Assembly: GCA_024743275.1 (NCBI GenBank)
Contig: JANSWW010000004.1
Coordinates: 62,001-126,000, forward strand
Direction: 5' to 3'
DNA: 64,000 bases
DNA from: Alphaproteobacteria bacterium
GTDB lineage: Bacteria > Pseudomonadota > Alphaproteobacteria > JANSWW01
Position 1 is the stretch's first letter, and each line of letters starts with the position of its first letter. The notes beneath the pieces were generated by a model, which worked only from the letters and a program-made list of their open reading frames with translations, was not told the origin of the DNA and searched no databases. Below, in pieces: positions 8,727-17,820 of this stretch. The translations under genes and the position numbers were made by a program.

Positions 8727-9492
8727 CCGGATCGTTTGCCTGACGGAGGAGACCGTAGAGACCCTCTATCTCATGGGAGAGGAGGACCGGATCGTCGGGG
8801 TGAGCGGCTATTGCGTCCGTCCGCCCCGGGTACGTCGGGAAAAGCCCCGGGTCTCGGCCTTCACCTCGGCGGATATCCCTAAGATCCTGGCCTTGTCGCC
8901 CGACCTGGTGCTGACCTTCTCGGATCTCCAGGCGGACATCGTCGCCAGCCTGATCCGCGAGGGCGTCGAGGTACACGCCTTCAACCAGCGTGGCGTCGAC
9001 GGGATTTTCCAGATGATCCATACGGTGGGTGCCCTGATCGGCGAACCGACAAAAGCGACGGCGCTTGCCGACAGGCTCAAGGCCCGGCTCGACAGCCTGG
9101 CGGACGCCGCGGCGCACCGCCCGTCACCGGTGGTCTATTTCGAGGAGTGGGACGATCCGATGATCACCGGCATCCGCTGGGTCTCGGAACTGATCGAGAT
9201 CGCCGGGGGCCGCGACGCCTTCCCGGATCTCCGGTCGGAACAGGCGGCCAAGGACCGCATCGTGATGCCGGAGCAGGTGATCGCCGCCGCGCCGGACGTC
9301 ATCATCGCGTCCTGGTGCGGGAAGAAGGTACGGCCCGAGAAGATCGCCGCCCGGCCCGGCTGGGCGGGCATTCCCGCGGTGGCGGAGAACCGGATCCACG
9401 AGATCAAATCCCCGCTGATCCTGCAGCCCGGCCCCGCCGCCCTGACGGACGGCCTCGATGGGATCGTCAAAGCCCTCTCGACGTTCAGATAG
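8710..9492 (+). CDS. BtuF/FepB-type substrate-binding-fold protein (cobalamin-binding-like), no signal peptide
   Basis: A 260-residue class III periplasmic-binding fold: [31 protein letters not shown], then a helix backbone and PDLVLTFSDLQ, HAFNQRGVDGI and RPGWAGIPAV. These are typical of vitamin B12/iron-complex binding proteins of ABC importers. The protein starts MPFPFDRI without any hydrophobic leader, so it is probably cytoplasmic or leaderless, and no permease or ATPase is adjacent. Proteins of this form are often annotated cobalamin-binding protein. It overlaps the amine oxidase stop, and its own stop overlaps the convergent MaoC-like gene by 8 bases. Confidence 0.8.
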   Translation: MPFPFDRIVCLTEETVETLYLMGEEDRIVGVSGYCVRPPRVRREKPRVSAFTSADIPKILALSPDLVLTFSDLQADIVASLIREGVEVHAFNQRGVDGIFQMIHTVGALIGEPTKATALADRLKARLDSLADAAAHRPSPVVYFEEWDDPMITGIRWVSELIEIAGGRDAFPDLRSEQAAKDRIVMPEQVIAAAPDVIIASWCGKKVRPEKIAARPGWAGIPAVAENRIHEIKSPLILQPGPAALTDGLDGIVKALSTFR

Positions 9493-10336
9493 GCTCCGCC
9501 TCGGCGGTCATGGCGAGGTGCCCCTCGGGCGTTTCGGCCCATACCCGTATACCGGTCTCCTCATCCTTCGCCCTGATCTCGAAGGCGGCCGTGTGGAACA
9601 GCGGCGACACGGCCCGGAAACTGAAGGATTTCAGAGGCCTGCCAGCCTCCGCCACGGCGAGTCCGGCGAGCAGCGTCGCCGTCAACGGACCGTGAAAAAC
9701 CAGTCCCGGATAACCTTCAACCTCCCGGCAATAGTCGAGGTCATAGTGAATCCGATGGCCGTTGAACGTCAAAGCCGAATACCGGAACAAAAGCACCTCG
9801 CTCGGCGTTATCGTCCGGGTGACGGTCGCCCCCTCCGGCGGGGCGGCGGGCTGGGGCTTGGGAGCATCCGGTGACGGATCCTCGCGGTAGACGATGTCGT
9901 GCTCCTCGGTGAAGCGGGTCTCGCCAGCGACCGAGAAGACATGCTCGACCGTGACGAAACAAAGCGTCCCGCTACGGCCCTGCTTCACCGTGACATTCTT
10001 GATCATCGACATCTTGTCGGCCGTCTCACCGAGACGAAGGGGACGGGTGAAGGTCAGGCGTCCGCCGGCCCACATCCGCCGCGGCAGCGCCACCGGCGGC
10101 AAGAAGCCCCCGACCGCGGGATGACCGTCGCGGCCCAACTGGCTCATCGGGGCGGTCTTGAGGAAATAGATCCAGTGCCACAGAGCGGGCAGAGGATCCC
10201 CGTCGCCAAGCGTCGGCTCCCGATCAAAAGTCATTTCCAGAAAGCGCGCGGATTGGACGGCGATCACGTCCTCGTGGCGCTCGGTTTTGCCGACCCAGCC
10301 GCTCAGAACCGCCGGGTCGAGAGTCTTTTCCGCCAT
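9485..10336 (-). CDS. MaoC/FAS1-type acyl-CoA hydratase (mesaconyl-C4-CoA hydratase-like)
   Basis: A 283-residue double hot-dog protein. The C-terminal half carries the hydratase-2 style motif RIHYDLDYCREVEGYPGLVFHGP, with the Asp and His that activate water. The N-terminal half (WHWIYFL, PRRMWAGGRLTFTRPLRLGE) matches the FAS1-like dehydratase domain. This arrangement is typical of mesaconyl-C4-CoA hydratase and related itaconate/citramalate-pathway enzymes, so a CoA-thioester hydratase in carboxylic-acid catabolism is likely. The start at 10336 begins MAEKTL. The upstream gene on the same strand is the PAS_5 protein, 23 bases away. Confidence 0.8.
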   Translation of the reverse strand: MAEKTLDPAVLSGWVGKTERHEDVIAVQSARFLEMTFDREPTLGDGDPLPALWHWIYFLKTAPMSQLGRDGHPAVGGFLPPVALPRRMWAGGRLTFTRPLRLGETADKMSMIKNVTVKQGRSGTLCFVTVEHVFSVAGETRFTEEHDIVYREDPSPDAPKPQPAAPPEGATVTRTITPSEVLLFRYSALTFNGHRIHYDLDYCREVEGYPGLVFHGPLTATLLAGLAVAEAGRPLKSFSFRAVSPLFHTAAFEIRAKDEETGIRVWAETPEGHLAMTAEAEPI

Positions 10337-10359
10337 GTCACGCCACCGAACGTTATCGT

Positions 10360-10920
10360 TTAGATATCGTTCGCTAGCATGAACCTTTGAATGAAGTCCA
10401 TGCCGGCATCCGCATGGGGCTGGACCACCGCGATGATCGTTTGGACATGCCCTTCCTGCGCCGGAATAGGCAGAAAAACCCGGTCGATCCGCCGGGTTCG
10501 GCCATTGATGTCGATGATGCTGGTCTGGGTGAATTTCGGCCGGCCGGTCATCGCGCAATCGGCGTATTCCTCCAGCGCCACCCGGGGCAACGCGCCGTAG
10601 GAACTGTGGAAAATCGACTGCCCCGTCAAATCCCGCTTGGTAATGCCCAAGATCACCGGACCGATGAAGCGATAGGTGATGTCCAAAGGATCGTGACTGA
10701 CAGACAGCAAGGCCAGGGAGTTAACCAGATGCGGTTTATCGAATAACGGATTAAACGCCGTCGGGGAGCATGTCGCCCCTTGCTCGAAATGACTGGCCCA
10801 ATACTCGTATGCTTCGACGATGAGGGAACCATAACTCCGAATATCGAATTCGACGCCGTCCTGCTCTATTGAAGTCGATACCGTCACGTGGCCTATCCTT
10901 TGCTGACGTCCGACGAACAT
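10360..10920 (-). CDS. PAS domain-containing protein (PAS_5 family)
   Basis: About 186 residues with the single-domain PAS_5 layout common in Alphaproteobacteria: YRFIGPVILGITKRDLTGQ followed by a conserved aromatic/aliphatic core and RIDRVFLPIPAQEGHVQTIIAV at the end of the fold. No output domain is attached, so it may act as a stand-alone sensor or adaptor; the ligand is unknown. The ATG at 10920 has a weak ribosome site, and a GTG at 10887 preceded by AAAGGA is an alternative that removes 11 residues. Confidence 0.75.
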   Translation of the reverse strand: MFVGRQQRIGHVTVSTSIEQDGVEFDIRSYGSLIVEAYEYWASHFEQGATCSPTAFNPLFDKPHLVNSLALLSVSHDPLDITYRFIGPVILGITKRDLTGQSIFHSSYGALPRVALEEYADCAMTGRPKFTQTSIIDINGRTRRIDRVFLPIPAQEGHVQTIIAVVQPHADAGMDFIQRFMLANDI

Positions 10921-10959
10921 ACCGCAATTTCAAAAAAAGCAACAGTCAAGATCGTCACA

Positions 10960-12219
10960 TTACGCCTTTTGGGGAGATTTTATTTTCAGGCTGATCGCTT
11001 TACTGATCTCCGCATTGGAAAAATCGGCATCGGTTACGGTCGCACCTGCGAAATTCGCTTTCTCCAATTTGGAATAGTGGAAGCTGGCGCCGGTGAAATC
11101 TCCGCCCCGCAGATCCGCCTGGTTCAGATCTGCATAGCTGAAGGTCGCGGGGTGGACCCGGCCGGTTTCCTCGCCCGCGGGGGTGCGGATCTTGAGGCCA
11201 ACGGCCTTCGCGCCCGAGAATTTGGCCCCGGCAAGGCCCGCCCCGGTGAAGTTCGCGCCGTGGAGCAAGCTGAAGGACAGATCCGCATTGGCCATCGTCG
11301 CCTCCTGAAATGAGGCGAAGGCGAGTGCAGAGCTCGAAAGATTGGTCCCGTCGAGTTGGGCTTTGTCGAAGATCGCCGCCCGCAGATCGATGGTCGACAT
11401 GTCGAGATTTTTGAGGTCGGTTTGGGAAAAGTCGGCCCGTTCGCCGTCCGTCCCCTCCGACGCGACCCAGAGCGCGTGCATATCCACCATATGCTGGATC
11501 AGCCCCGGCAGGTCCGGCCGGTGATCGTTCATGATGGCGCCCTGGGTATTGGCCTTCGACAGATCGACCAGGGTCGTATCCACATTCCGCAGATTGGCGC
11601 CGCGCAGATCCGCCCCGTCGAAGTTCGCCCCGTCGATATTGGCCCCGACCAGGATCGCGTCGCGCAGGATGGCGCCGGTGAAATTCGCCTTGGTCAGATT
11701 GGCGCCGGCGAAATTCGTCTGGAACATCACCGCCTGGGTGAAATCCGTCCCTTGCGCCGAGGCGACCGAGATGTTGGCGTTGGAGAGGTCCGTCCGGTTC
11801 ATCTTGGCGCCGTCGATGGTCGCGCCCCGCAAATCCACCTGGCGGTCCTGGCTACGCTCGATGCCGTTCTCATAGGCATAGACCTGCCCCGGTCGCATGT
11901 CCGCGTCCGTGAAATCGGCCCCGTCGAGCTTCGCCTTGGAGAACAGCGCGCCCCGCAAATCGGCCTGGGAGAAATCACAATCGGTGGCGTCCGCATGGGC
12001 GAAATCGGCACCGAACAGATCCGCGTTGACGAACCTGCCATGCTTGAAGACGCCGCGGGTGAAATTCGCCATCGGCAGGCTGGAATCGCTCAATTCTATC
12101 TTCGGAAGGGTCTGAAGAGAAAAATCCGCTTCTTCCGGCACCAGCTTTTCGCCACCGGACCGTTTGGTCAGGTAAAGCTGATGTGCCTTCAATAGCTCTT
12201 TGAGCGTTACCGCCGCCAT
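10960..12219 (-). CDS. Pentapeptide-repeat protein (first of two in the window)
   Basis: A 419-residue protein made largely of A(D/N)LXX pentapeptides (for example NADLF, GADFA, GANLR), which fold as a right-handed quadrilateral beta-helix. The repeats are interrupted at residues 236-262 by a non-repeat, probably helical, insert containing HALWVAS..DGERADFS; the N-terminus (about 13-33) has a similar HQLYLTK..GGEKL element. No enzymatic motif or signal peptide is seen. A clean GGGAGG precedes the ATG. Function is unknown; family members include gyrase-protecting proteins but most are uncharacterised. It is related in layout to the protein at 19247-20593. Confidence 0.88.
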   Translation of the reverse strand: MAAVTLKELLKAHQLYLTKRSGGEKLVPEEADFSLQTLPKIELSDSSLPMANFTRGVFKHGRFVNADLFGADFAHADATDCDFSQADLRGALFSKAKLDGADFTDADMRPGQVYAYENGIERSQDRQVDLRGATIDGAKMNRTDLSNANISVASAQGTDFTQAVMFQTNFAGANLTKANFTGAILRDAILVGANIDGANFDGADLRGANLRNVDTTLVDLSKANTQGAIMNDHRPDLPGLIQHMVDMHALWVASEGTDGERADFSQTDLKNLDMSTIDLRAAIFDKAQLDGTNLSSSALAFASFQEATMANADLSFSLLHGANFTGAGLAGAKFSGAKAVGLKIRTPAGEETGRVHPATFSYADLNQADLRGGDFTGASFHYSKLEKANFAGATVTDADFSNAEISKAISLKIKSPQKA

Positions 12220-12321
12220 ACGCGCCCTCCCGACCCCACGGAGTGTAGCAGGAAACTAGGGCCAACAGGGTTGAAGAAACAGGAAAAAAGCCCATTAACC
12301 ATTTTTAATCCAGCGGCTTCC

Positions 12322-13230
12322 CTATCCCGCCCGGCTGGGAGGAACGCCGAAAAAGCGTTTGAACTCACGGCTGAATTGCGACGCACTCTGGTAACCAACC
12401 CTTGTGGCCGCCGTGGAAGCCGAAACCCGCTCGTTCAGCATCAGAGCCCGGGCCTCGTGAAGGCGAATCGACTTCACATATTGCAGGGGCGTCATCGAGG
12501 TGATGCCCTTGAAGGTCTCGAAAAAGGTCGACTGGCTCATCCCGACCCGGCCCGCCATGTCCGCGACGGAGATCGGGGCGGTGCAATCCTGATGGATCTG
12601 CCGCATGAGATCGGCGATCCGGTGGAAATTGCCCTGGCGCTGAACGACCGCGCGCAAGGCCCCGCCCTGGTCGCTGGCCAGGACCCGGTAGAGGATCTCG
12701 CGCCGGATCAGCGGGCCGATCGCCGCCGCCTCGGCCGGGGAGTCGAAGGACCGGATCAGTCTTTCGACAGCGTTGCTCATTTCCGGCGTCAGCGGCGATG
12801 CGGTGACCGGTTGCGGATCGCCCGCGCCATCATCCGCCGAAAGGCCTGTCCGCCCCAATCCGGTCTGAATGAGAATGTCGCTGATTTCCGCCGGTTCGAG
12901 CGTCATGCCGACGGCGAGGAAGGGCTGATCGGCGCTCGCCTTTCGGATCTCGGCCTCGATCGGCAAGGGCACCGAGAAGGCGAGCACGCTGGAGGGGTCG
13001 TAGGTGAAGGTGATATCGCGGAAATAGCCGCGTTTTTCCCCCTGAACGACGATCACGACACAGGGCTGATAGATCACCGGCGATGTCGACTGCACCCGGT
13101 CGGCCCGGTAGAGGCAGACCTGCGGTACCGGCGAGGGGGTCATCCCTTCGCCGCGCGCATGGGGCCTTAACAGCGCGGCCAAGGCGCTGCTCTGCCCATT
13201 CCATGCCTGAATCCCATCATCCGCCATCAT
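12322..13230 (-). CDS. AraC-family transcriptional regulator
   Basis: About 302 residues. The N-terminal ligand-binding part (QVCLYRADRVQSTSPVIYQPCVVIVVQG) is the AraC_N type. The C-terminal two-helix-turn-helix domain has ISVADMAGRVGMSQSTFFETFK and VSASTAATRVGYQSASQFSREFKRFFG. Start is the ATG at 13230 or the next codon. The gene is divergent from iorA; the shared 207-base intergenic region contains a 15-base direct repeat at 13258-13289 that may be its operator. The likely job is to activate the adjacent molybdenum hydroxylase in response to its aromatic or aldehyde substrate; this is inferred from position only. Confidence 0.9.
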   Translation of the reverse strand: MMADDGIQAWNGQSSALAALLRPHARGEGMTPSPVPQVCLYRADRVQSTSPVIYQPCVVIVVQGEKRGYFRDITFTYDPSSVLAFSVPLPIEAEIRKASADQPFLAVGMTLEPAEISDILIQTGLGRTGLSADDGAGDPQPVTASPLTPEMSNAVERLIRSFDSPAEAAAIGPLIRREILYRVLASDQGGALRAVVQRQGNFHRIADLMRQIHQDCTAPISVADMAGRVGMSQSTFFETFKGITSMTPLQYVKSIRLHEARALMLNERVSASTAATRVGYQSASQFSREFKRFFGVPPSRAG

Positions 13231-13257
13231 GCGAGATCGCTCCCGTCCGACCGCCGT

Positions 13258-13289
13258 CCTCGTTTGCCTGAAGCCCTCGTTTGCCTGAA
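13258..13289. promoter_or_regulatory. 15-base direct repeat between araC-type gene and iorA
   Basis: CCTCGTTTGCCTGAA occurs perfectly at 13258-13272 and again at 13275-13289, a 17-base period, in the short region between divergent genes. AraC-family regulators commonly bind tandem direct repeats at such positions. The repeat lies 28 bases upstream of the regulator start and about 150 bases upstream of iorA. That it is the operator is inference. Confidence 0.5.
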
Positions 13290-13437
13290 ATTGACCGCCG
13301 GGGCGGCCGCGCAAGGGTAACCGGAGAATTAGGCAAGTCTTACGGAGAAATGCCGCTGGCGGAAAGGCGCTTCCGGTTCCATTTCCCCCGAAGCGTTAAC
13401 CGCGATTTCCGCAAACCCGCCAGGGAGGATGGGGTCA

Positions 13438-13899
13438 ATGGCATTTCAACTGAAGGTCAACGGCGATACCCGCGCCGTGGATGTGGACGGAGATACACCG
13501 CTCTTGTGGGCGCTCCGCGACGAGCTCGATCTTACCGACACCAAATTCGGCTGCGGGATCGCCATGTGCGGCGCCTGCACGGTCTATGTCGACGGTTTTC
13601 CGACCCGGTCCTGTGTGACCATGGTCGACAGCGTCGGCGATAGCGAGATCACCACCATCGACGGCCTCGAAGGCAAAGCGGCCGAGGCGGTCCAGAAGGC
13701 GTGGAACGACCTGCAAGTGCCGCAATGCGGCTATTGCCAGTCGGGCCAGATCATGGCCGCGGCGTCCCTGCTGGCGGAAACGCCCAAGCCGAGTGACGCG
13801 GACATCGACGCCGCGATGGACGGCAATGTCTGCCGGTGCGCCACCTATCACCGCATCCGGGCCGCGATCCACCGCGCGGCCGACATGATGGAGGGCTAA
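13438..13899 (+). CDS. iorA: Molybdenum hydroxylase small subunit, [2Fe-2S] (isoquinoline 1-oxidoreductase alpha-like)
   Basis: A 153-residue two-cluster ferredoxin subunit. The plant-type cluster ligands are [10 protein letters not shown] plus a later Cys (RSC), and the second cluster uses CGYC and CRC in the C-terminal helical part. It passes electrons from the molybdenum centre of the beta subunit. Start at 13438 is fixed by GGGAGG 9 bases upstream; a nearer upstream ATG lies inside that site. The beta gene follows after 3 bases. Isoquinoline oxidoreductase and related periplasmic aldehyde/nicotinate hydroxylases share this two-subunit form without a separate FAD subunit, so the substrate is uncertain. 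Confidence 0.85.
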   Translation: MAFQLKVNGDTRAVDVDGDTPLLWALRDELDLTDTKFGCGIAMCGACTVYVDGFPTRSCVTMVDSVGDSEITTIDGLEGKAAEAVQKAWNDLQVPQCGYCQSGQIMAAASLLAETPKPSDADIDAAMDGNVCRCATYHRIRAAIHRAADMMEG

Positions 13900-13902
13900 G
13901 CA

Positions 13903-16110
13903 ATGACTGTCCTCAAGAACAAGGCCGATACGTTGTCCGTGAACCGTCGCGGCTTCCTGATCGCCATGGGCGGGGCGGGCGCCGGTCTGATGATCGGATC
14001 CAGCCTGATCGGCAAGGCCGCCGAAGCCGCGACCCCCGCCACAGGGGCTGCTGACGTCCAGTTCAACCCCTTCGTCATCGTCAAGCCCGACAATACGGTC
14101 GTGGTATTGAGCAAGCATCTCGACAAGGGTCAGGGAACGGCGTCCGGCCTGGCGACCCTGGTCGCGGACGAACTCGACGCCGCCTGGGATCAGGTCGAGG
14201 TGACCTTCGCCCCGGCGAACGCGGCGCTCTACAACAATCTGCAATGGGGTCCCTATCAGGGCACCGGCGGGTCGAGCGCGATCCCGAACTCCTTCATGCA
14301 GTATCGCAAGGCCGGCGCCACGGCCAAGGCCATGCTGGTCGAGGCCGCCGCCCGACGCTGGGGCACAACGGCCGATCGGGTCACGGTGCGCGAGGGCGTT
14401 CTGACCCATAGCTCCGGCGAGACGCTCGCCTTCGGCGATGTCGCCGCCGAGGCCGCCGGCCTGCCGGTTCCCGAAGACCCGGTTCTCAAGACGCCGGATC
14501 AGTTCACGCTGATCGGCAAAGAGGATCTGCCGCGTCTCGACGTGAAGCCGAAAACCGTCGGTGCCCCGATCTTCACGCTGGACGTCAAGCGTGACGGCAT
14601 GCTTGTCGCCGCCATCGCACGATCGCCGAAATTCGGCGGCGCCGTCGCGTCCTTCGACGCGACAGAGGCCAAAGCCGTCAACGGTGTCGTCGACGTGGTC
14701 CAGATCCCGGCCGGCATCGCGGTGCTGGCGACGTCCACCTGGCCCGCGCTCAAGGCCAAGGATCTGCTCGACATCGAGTGGGACTTCTCGGCCGCCGAGA
14801 CGCGGGGCACGGACCGGATCCTGGCCGAGTACCGGTCGCTTGCCGGCACCCCCGGCCAGGTGTTCCAGCAGGACGGCGACAGCGAGGCGGCATTGGCCGG
14901 CGCGGCGCAGGTGATCGAGAGCGAATTCACCTTCCCCTTCCTGGCCCACGCGCCGATGGAACCGCTCGACGTCGTCATCGAGTTCGACGGCAAGACCGCC
15001 GAGATCTGGACCGGATCGCAACTCCAGACCGTCGATCAGTATGTCACGTCGGCGACCCTGGGCATCGAACCGACCGATGTGAAGATCAACACCCTCTGGG
15101 CCGGCGGCTCGTTCGGCCGGCGGGCGATCTACGATTCGCACATCGTCGGCGAGGCGGCTCAGATCGCCAAGGCGCTTCATCTGAAGAACGGCGGCAAGAA
15201 GCAGCCGATCAAGGTTCAGTGGTCTCGGGAAGACGACATCAAGGGTGGCTACTACCGCCCGATGTATGTCCATCGGGTCCGGGCCGGGATCGATGCCGAG
15301 GGCCGTCTCGTCGGCTGGCACCACCGGATCGTCGGCCAGTCGATCCTCACCGGCACGCCCTTCGAGGCGGCGCTGGTCCATAACGGGATCGACCACACCT
15401 CCGTCGAAGGGGTGATGGGATCGCCCTACGCCATTCCCAACTTCACCGGCGAATTGCACACGACCAAGGTCGGCGTGCCGGGCCTGTGGTGGCGGGCGGT
15501 GGGGCACACCCACACGGCCTATGTGATGGAGACCATGCTGGACGAGATCGCGGCGGCGGCCGGGAAGGACCCGGTCGCCCTGCGCCGTGAGCTTCTGAAG
15601 GACAGCCCCCGTCATCTCGGGGTCTTGAACCTCGCCGCCGAGAAGGCCGGATGGGGCACGCCGCTGCCCGCCGGAAAAGCGCGCGGCGTCGCGGTCCACA
15701 AGTCCTTCGAAAGCTATGTCGCCCAGGTCGCCGAGGTCTCGTTCGACGCCGAGGGGGACTTCAAGGTCGATAGGGTCGTCTGTGCCGTCGATTGCGGCGT
15801 CGCGGTCAATCCGGACAATATCCGGGCCCAGATGGAAGGCGGGATCGGCTACGGCATCGGCCATGCCCTGCGTAACGAGATCACGCTGACCGACGGGGAG
15901 GTCGATCAGTCGAACTTCCATGACTACGAACCGATGCGGATCTCCGACATGCCCACCGTCGAGACCCACATCCTCGCCTCCGCCGCGGCCCCGACGGGCG
16001 TCGGCGAACCGGGCACCCCGCCGGCGGCCCCCGCCGTCGCCAACGCGGTGTTTTCCGCCACCGGGGAGCGGCTGCGCACGCTGCCCTTCTCGAAACGAAG
16101 CCTTGGCTAA
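13903..16110 (+). CDS. iorB: Molybdenum hydroxylase large subunit with Tat signal (isoquinoline 1-oxidoreductase beta-like)
   Basis: A 735-residue molybdopterin-binding subunit of the xanthine-oxidase family. The N-terminus has a twin-arginine signal ([17 protein letters not shown], about 12-29), so the enzyme is exported folded; IorA lacks a signal and would travel with it. Family elements seen include [42 protein letters not shown] and the late [18 protein letters not shown] with a glutamate near the active-site end. Length fits IorB. The predicted role is hydroxylation of an N-heteroaromatic or aldehyde in the periplasm. The stop codon lies inside the first copy of a 21-base tandem duplication. 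Confidence 0.87.
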   Translation: MTVLKNKADTLSVNRRGFLIAMGGAGAGLMIGSSLIGKAAEAATPATGAADVQFNPFVIVKPDNTVVVLSKHLDKGQGTASGLATLVADELDAAWDQVEVTFAPANAALYNNLQWGPYQGTGGSSAIPNSFMQYRKAGATAKAMLVEAAARRWGTTADRVTVREGVLTHSSGETLAFGDVAAEAAGLPVPEDPVLKTPDQFTLIGKEDLPRLDVKPKTVGAPIFTLDVKRDGMLVAAIARSPKFGGAVASFDATEAKAVNGVVDVVQIPAGIAVLATSTWPALKAKDLLDIEWDFSAAETRGTDRILAEYRSLAGTPGQVFQQDGDSEAALAGAAQVIESEFTFPFLAHAPMEPLDVVIEFDGKTAEIWTGSQLQTVDQYVTSATLGIEPTDVKINTLWAGGSFGRRAIYDSHIVGEAAQIAKALHLKNGGKKQPIKVQWSREDDIKGGYYRPMYVHRVRAGIDAEGRLVGWHHRIVGQSILTGTPFEAALVHNGIDHTSVEGVMGSPYAIPNFTGELHTTKVGVPGLWWRAVGHTHTAYVMETMLDEIAAAAGKDPVALRRELLKDSPRHLGVLNLAAEKAGWGTPLPAGKARGVAVHKSFESYVAQVAEVSFDAEGDFKVDRVVCAVDCGVAVNPDNIRAQMEGGIGYGIGHALRNEITLTDGEVDQSNFHDYEPMRISDMPTVETHILASAAAPTGVGEPGTPPAAPAVANAVFSATGERLRTLPFSKRSLG

Positions 16111-16143
16111 GTCGCCAGGGATCTTGGCTAAGTCGCCAGGGAT
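16102..16143 (+). repeat. Perfect 21-base tandem duplication across the iorB stop
   Basis: Two identical 21-mers are adjacent, 16102-16122 and 16123-16143. Each contains TTGGCTAAGTCGCCAGGG. The TAA stop of iorB (16108-16110) is in the first copy and an in-frame TAA occurs again in the second because the unit is a multiple of three. It looks like a recent slippage event. Confidence 0.9.
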
Positions 16144-16163
16144 AAAGCGTCTCGGGCGAACGA

Positions 16164-16198
16164 ACCGTCTACCGTGCCTTCCAGGCGCGGTAGACGGT
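16164..16198. terminator. Hairpin between convergent iorB and the spermidine-synthase-like gene
   Basis: An 11-base inverted repeat (ACCGTCTACCG at 16164-16174 and its complement at 16188-16198) with a 13-base loop spans the stop codon of the minus-strand gene. It lies between two convergent genes, where a bidirectional terminator would be expected, but there is no T-run on either side, so it may be a simple stable hairpin. Confidence 0.45.
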
Positions 16199-16888
16199 CT
16201 GTGTCACATCGCACTTCTGGTAGGGGTTGGGGAACCGGACGATGTCGGCCGAAGCCTCGGCGAAGACCTCCCTGAGAATATCCAGGAAGGCATCCGCCGG
16301 CCCGTCATTCGACCAGAGACCGAATACTCCGCCCGGTTTCAAATGTCGGGTCAGGGCGGCGAGACCGTCCTTGGAGTAGAAGGCCTCGCTGCGCGCGTCC
16401 AGCAACGCTTCGGGCGAATGATCGATATCCACCAGAATCACATCATGTTTTCGGCCCGGACATTCGGGCAGAAAACCGTCCGCGCTCGACGCCAGAGCGA
16501 AGAAATCGCCCTCGACGAAATGACAACGGGGATCCGCCATCAGGTCCGCGCCGAGAGGAATGAGGCCCCTGCGATGCCAGTCGATCACCGGTGCGAGGAA
16601 GTCGACCACAAAAAGGCGTTCGACCGCCGGGTCGTCGAGCACGGTCTTCGCAGTATAGCCCAATCCAAGTCCGCCGACGACGACCGAGAGCGCCGCGCCA
16701 CGAGCGGCCGCGAGCCCCAGTCGCGCCAAAGCCTCCTCCGACGCGGTGAAGGCGCTCGACATTAGGAATTCGTCGTCGAGCTTGATCTCAAGCACCGTTT
16801 CCCCAAGCAAAGGGTCATGGCGCCGTCGCAGGCTGACCGCCCCGATCGCCGTTGGACGATAGTCAAGTTCTTCAAACCACGCGCTCAT
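16169..16888 (-). CDS. Spermidine synthase-like / SAM-type methyltransferase-fold protein
   Basis: A 239-residue Rossmann-fold protein of the polyamine synthase-like group. The nucleotide loop is VVVGGLGLGYTAKTV (about 69-83), followed by RLFVVDFLAPVIDWH, with an acidic strand end, and DVILVDIDHSP (about 149-159). SNDGPADAFLDILREVF and FPNP near the C-terminus also occur in SpeE-like proteins. It is shorter than many SpeE proteins and the aminopropyl-acceptor site cannot be confirmed, so function is only at fold level. The ATG at 16888 begins MSAWFEELDYR. It is divergent from the SDR gene at 17009. Confidence 0.72.
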   Translation of the reverse strand: MSAWFEELDYRPTAIGAVSLRRRHDPLLGETVLEIKLDDEFLMSSAFTASEEALARLGLAAARGAALSVVVGGLGLGYTAKTVLDDPAVERLFVVDFLAPVIDWHRRGLIPLGADLMADPRCHFVEGDFFALASSADGFLPECPGRKHDVILVDIDHSPEALLDARSEAFYSKDGLAALTRHLKPGGVFGLWSNDGPADAFLDILREVFAEASADIVRFPNPYQKCDVTQTVYRAWKAR

Positions 16889-17008
16889 ACAAGTGGTGTT
16901 ACCCAGTCCTCCGGCTGAATGAAAGCGCCTTGGCCTTCTTGCGTTTCCGTTATCGCCGCCCCCCGGGAATATGCTATCTGCCCGGGGCTTCGAATTTGGG
17001 AGAGAAAA

Positions 17009-17770
17009 ATGGAAGAGCTGAAAGGCAAGACCGCCATCGTGACCGGAGCCAGCCGGGGCATCGGCGCCAGCATCGTCGACGAATTCGTCAGGCTCGGCAT
17101 GAAGGTCGTCCTGGCCGCCCGGTCCGCGGACGCCATCGATCAGACCGCCGAGGCGATCCGGAAAGCCGGCGGCGACGCGGTCGCGGTGGCCTGCGATGTC
17201 GCGGTCTACGCGGATCTGGAAAAGGCCGTCGAGACCTGCAAGACGCATTTCGGACAGGTCGATATCCTGATCAACAATGCCGGCCTGATCGATCCGATCG
17301 CCCGTCTCGGCGACTCCGACCCGGCCGAATGGGGCAAGGTCGCGGACGTGAACTACAAGGGCGTCTATCACGGCATCCGCGCCGTCCTGCCGGAGATGGA
17401 AGCCAGGGGCGGCGGCGTCATCGTCAACATCAGCTCCGGGGCGGCGACCAACGCGCTGGAAGGCTGGAGCCATTACTGCTCGTCGAAGGCGGCCGTCCTG
17501 ATGCTGACCAAATGCGTTCACAAGGAGTACGGCGACAAGGGCATCCGCGTCGTCGGTCTGAGCCCGGGGACCGTTGCCACGGATATGCAACGCTCCATCA
17601 AGAAATCAGGCCTCAATCCGGTCAGCACGCTCAACTGGGAGGACCATATCGCACCGGACTGGCCCGCAAAGGCTGTCGCCTATCTCTGCACCGAGGCGGC
17701 GCGGGACTTGGACGGAGACGATTTCGCACTCAGATCCGAAGATTCCCGGCGCCGTGTGGGATTGATTTAA
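17009..17770 (+). CDS. Short-chain dehydrogenase/reductase
   Basis: A 253-residue classical SDR, an NAD(P)-dependent oxidoreductase. The cofactor loop TGASRGIG is at 11-18, the structural NNAG at about 87-90, and the catalytic set is the Ser in NISSGA and the YCSSK (YxxxK) pair at about 155-159. The ATG at 17009 follows GGGAGAGAAAA. The C-terminus ends with a short basic tail (EDSRRRVGLI). It is a single-gene unit, followed after 50 bases by the PilZ gene. Substrate is not predictable from sequence. Confidence 0.9.
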   Translation: MEELKGKTAIVTGASRGIGASIVDEFVRLGMKVVLAARSADAIDQTAEAIRKAGGDAVAVACDVAVYADLEKAVETCKTHFGQVDILINNAGLIDPIARLGDSDPAEWGKVADVNYKGVYHGIRAVLPEMEARGGGVIVNISSGAATNALEGWSHYCSSKAAVLMLTKCVHKEYGDKGIRVVGLSPGTVATDMQRSIKKSGLNPVSTLNWEDHIAPDWPAKAVAYLCTEAARDLDGDDFALRSEDSRRRVGLI

Positions 17771-17820
17771 GCGCGGTTTGCGTCAACTCTCTTATGCATG
17801 CCGAAGCATGAGGGTAGAGG

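Noticed and set aside
13258..13289. The 15-base direct repeat as the start of a CRISPR array or integron site.
   Set aside because: Only two copies with a 2-base spacer are present; CRISPR repeats would be longer with unique spacers of about 30 bases.
13435..15969. Open frame of more than 800 codons on the minus strand opposite iorAB.
   Set aside because: It is the mirror frame of two well-conserved genes. It is rich in Arg/Asp/Gly/His with no recognisable domain or membrane pattern. Similar large antisense frames occur opposite cysNC, coxL and other genes.
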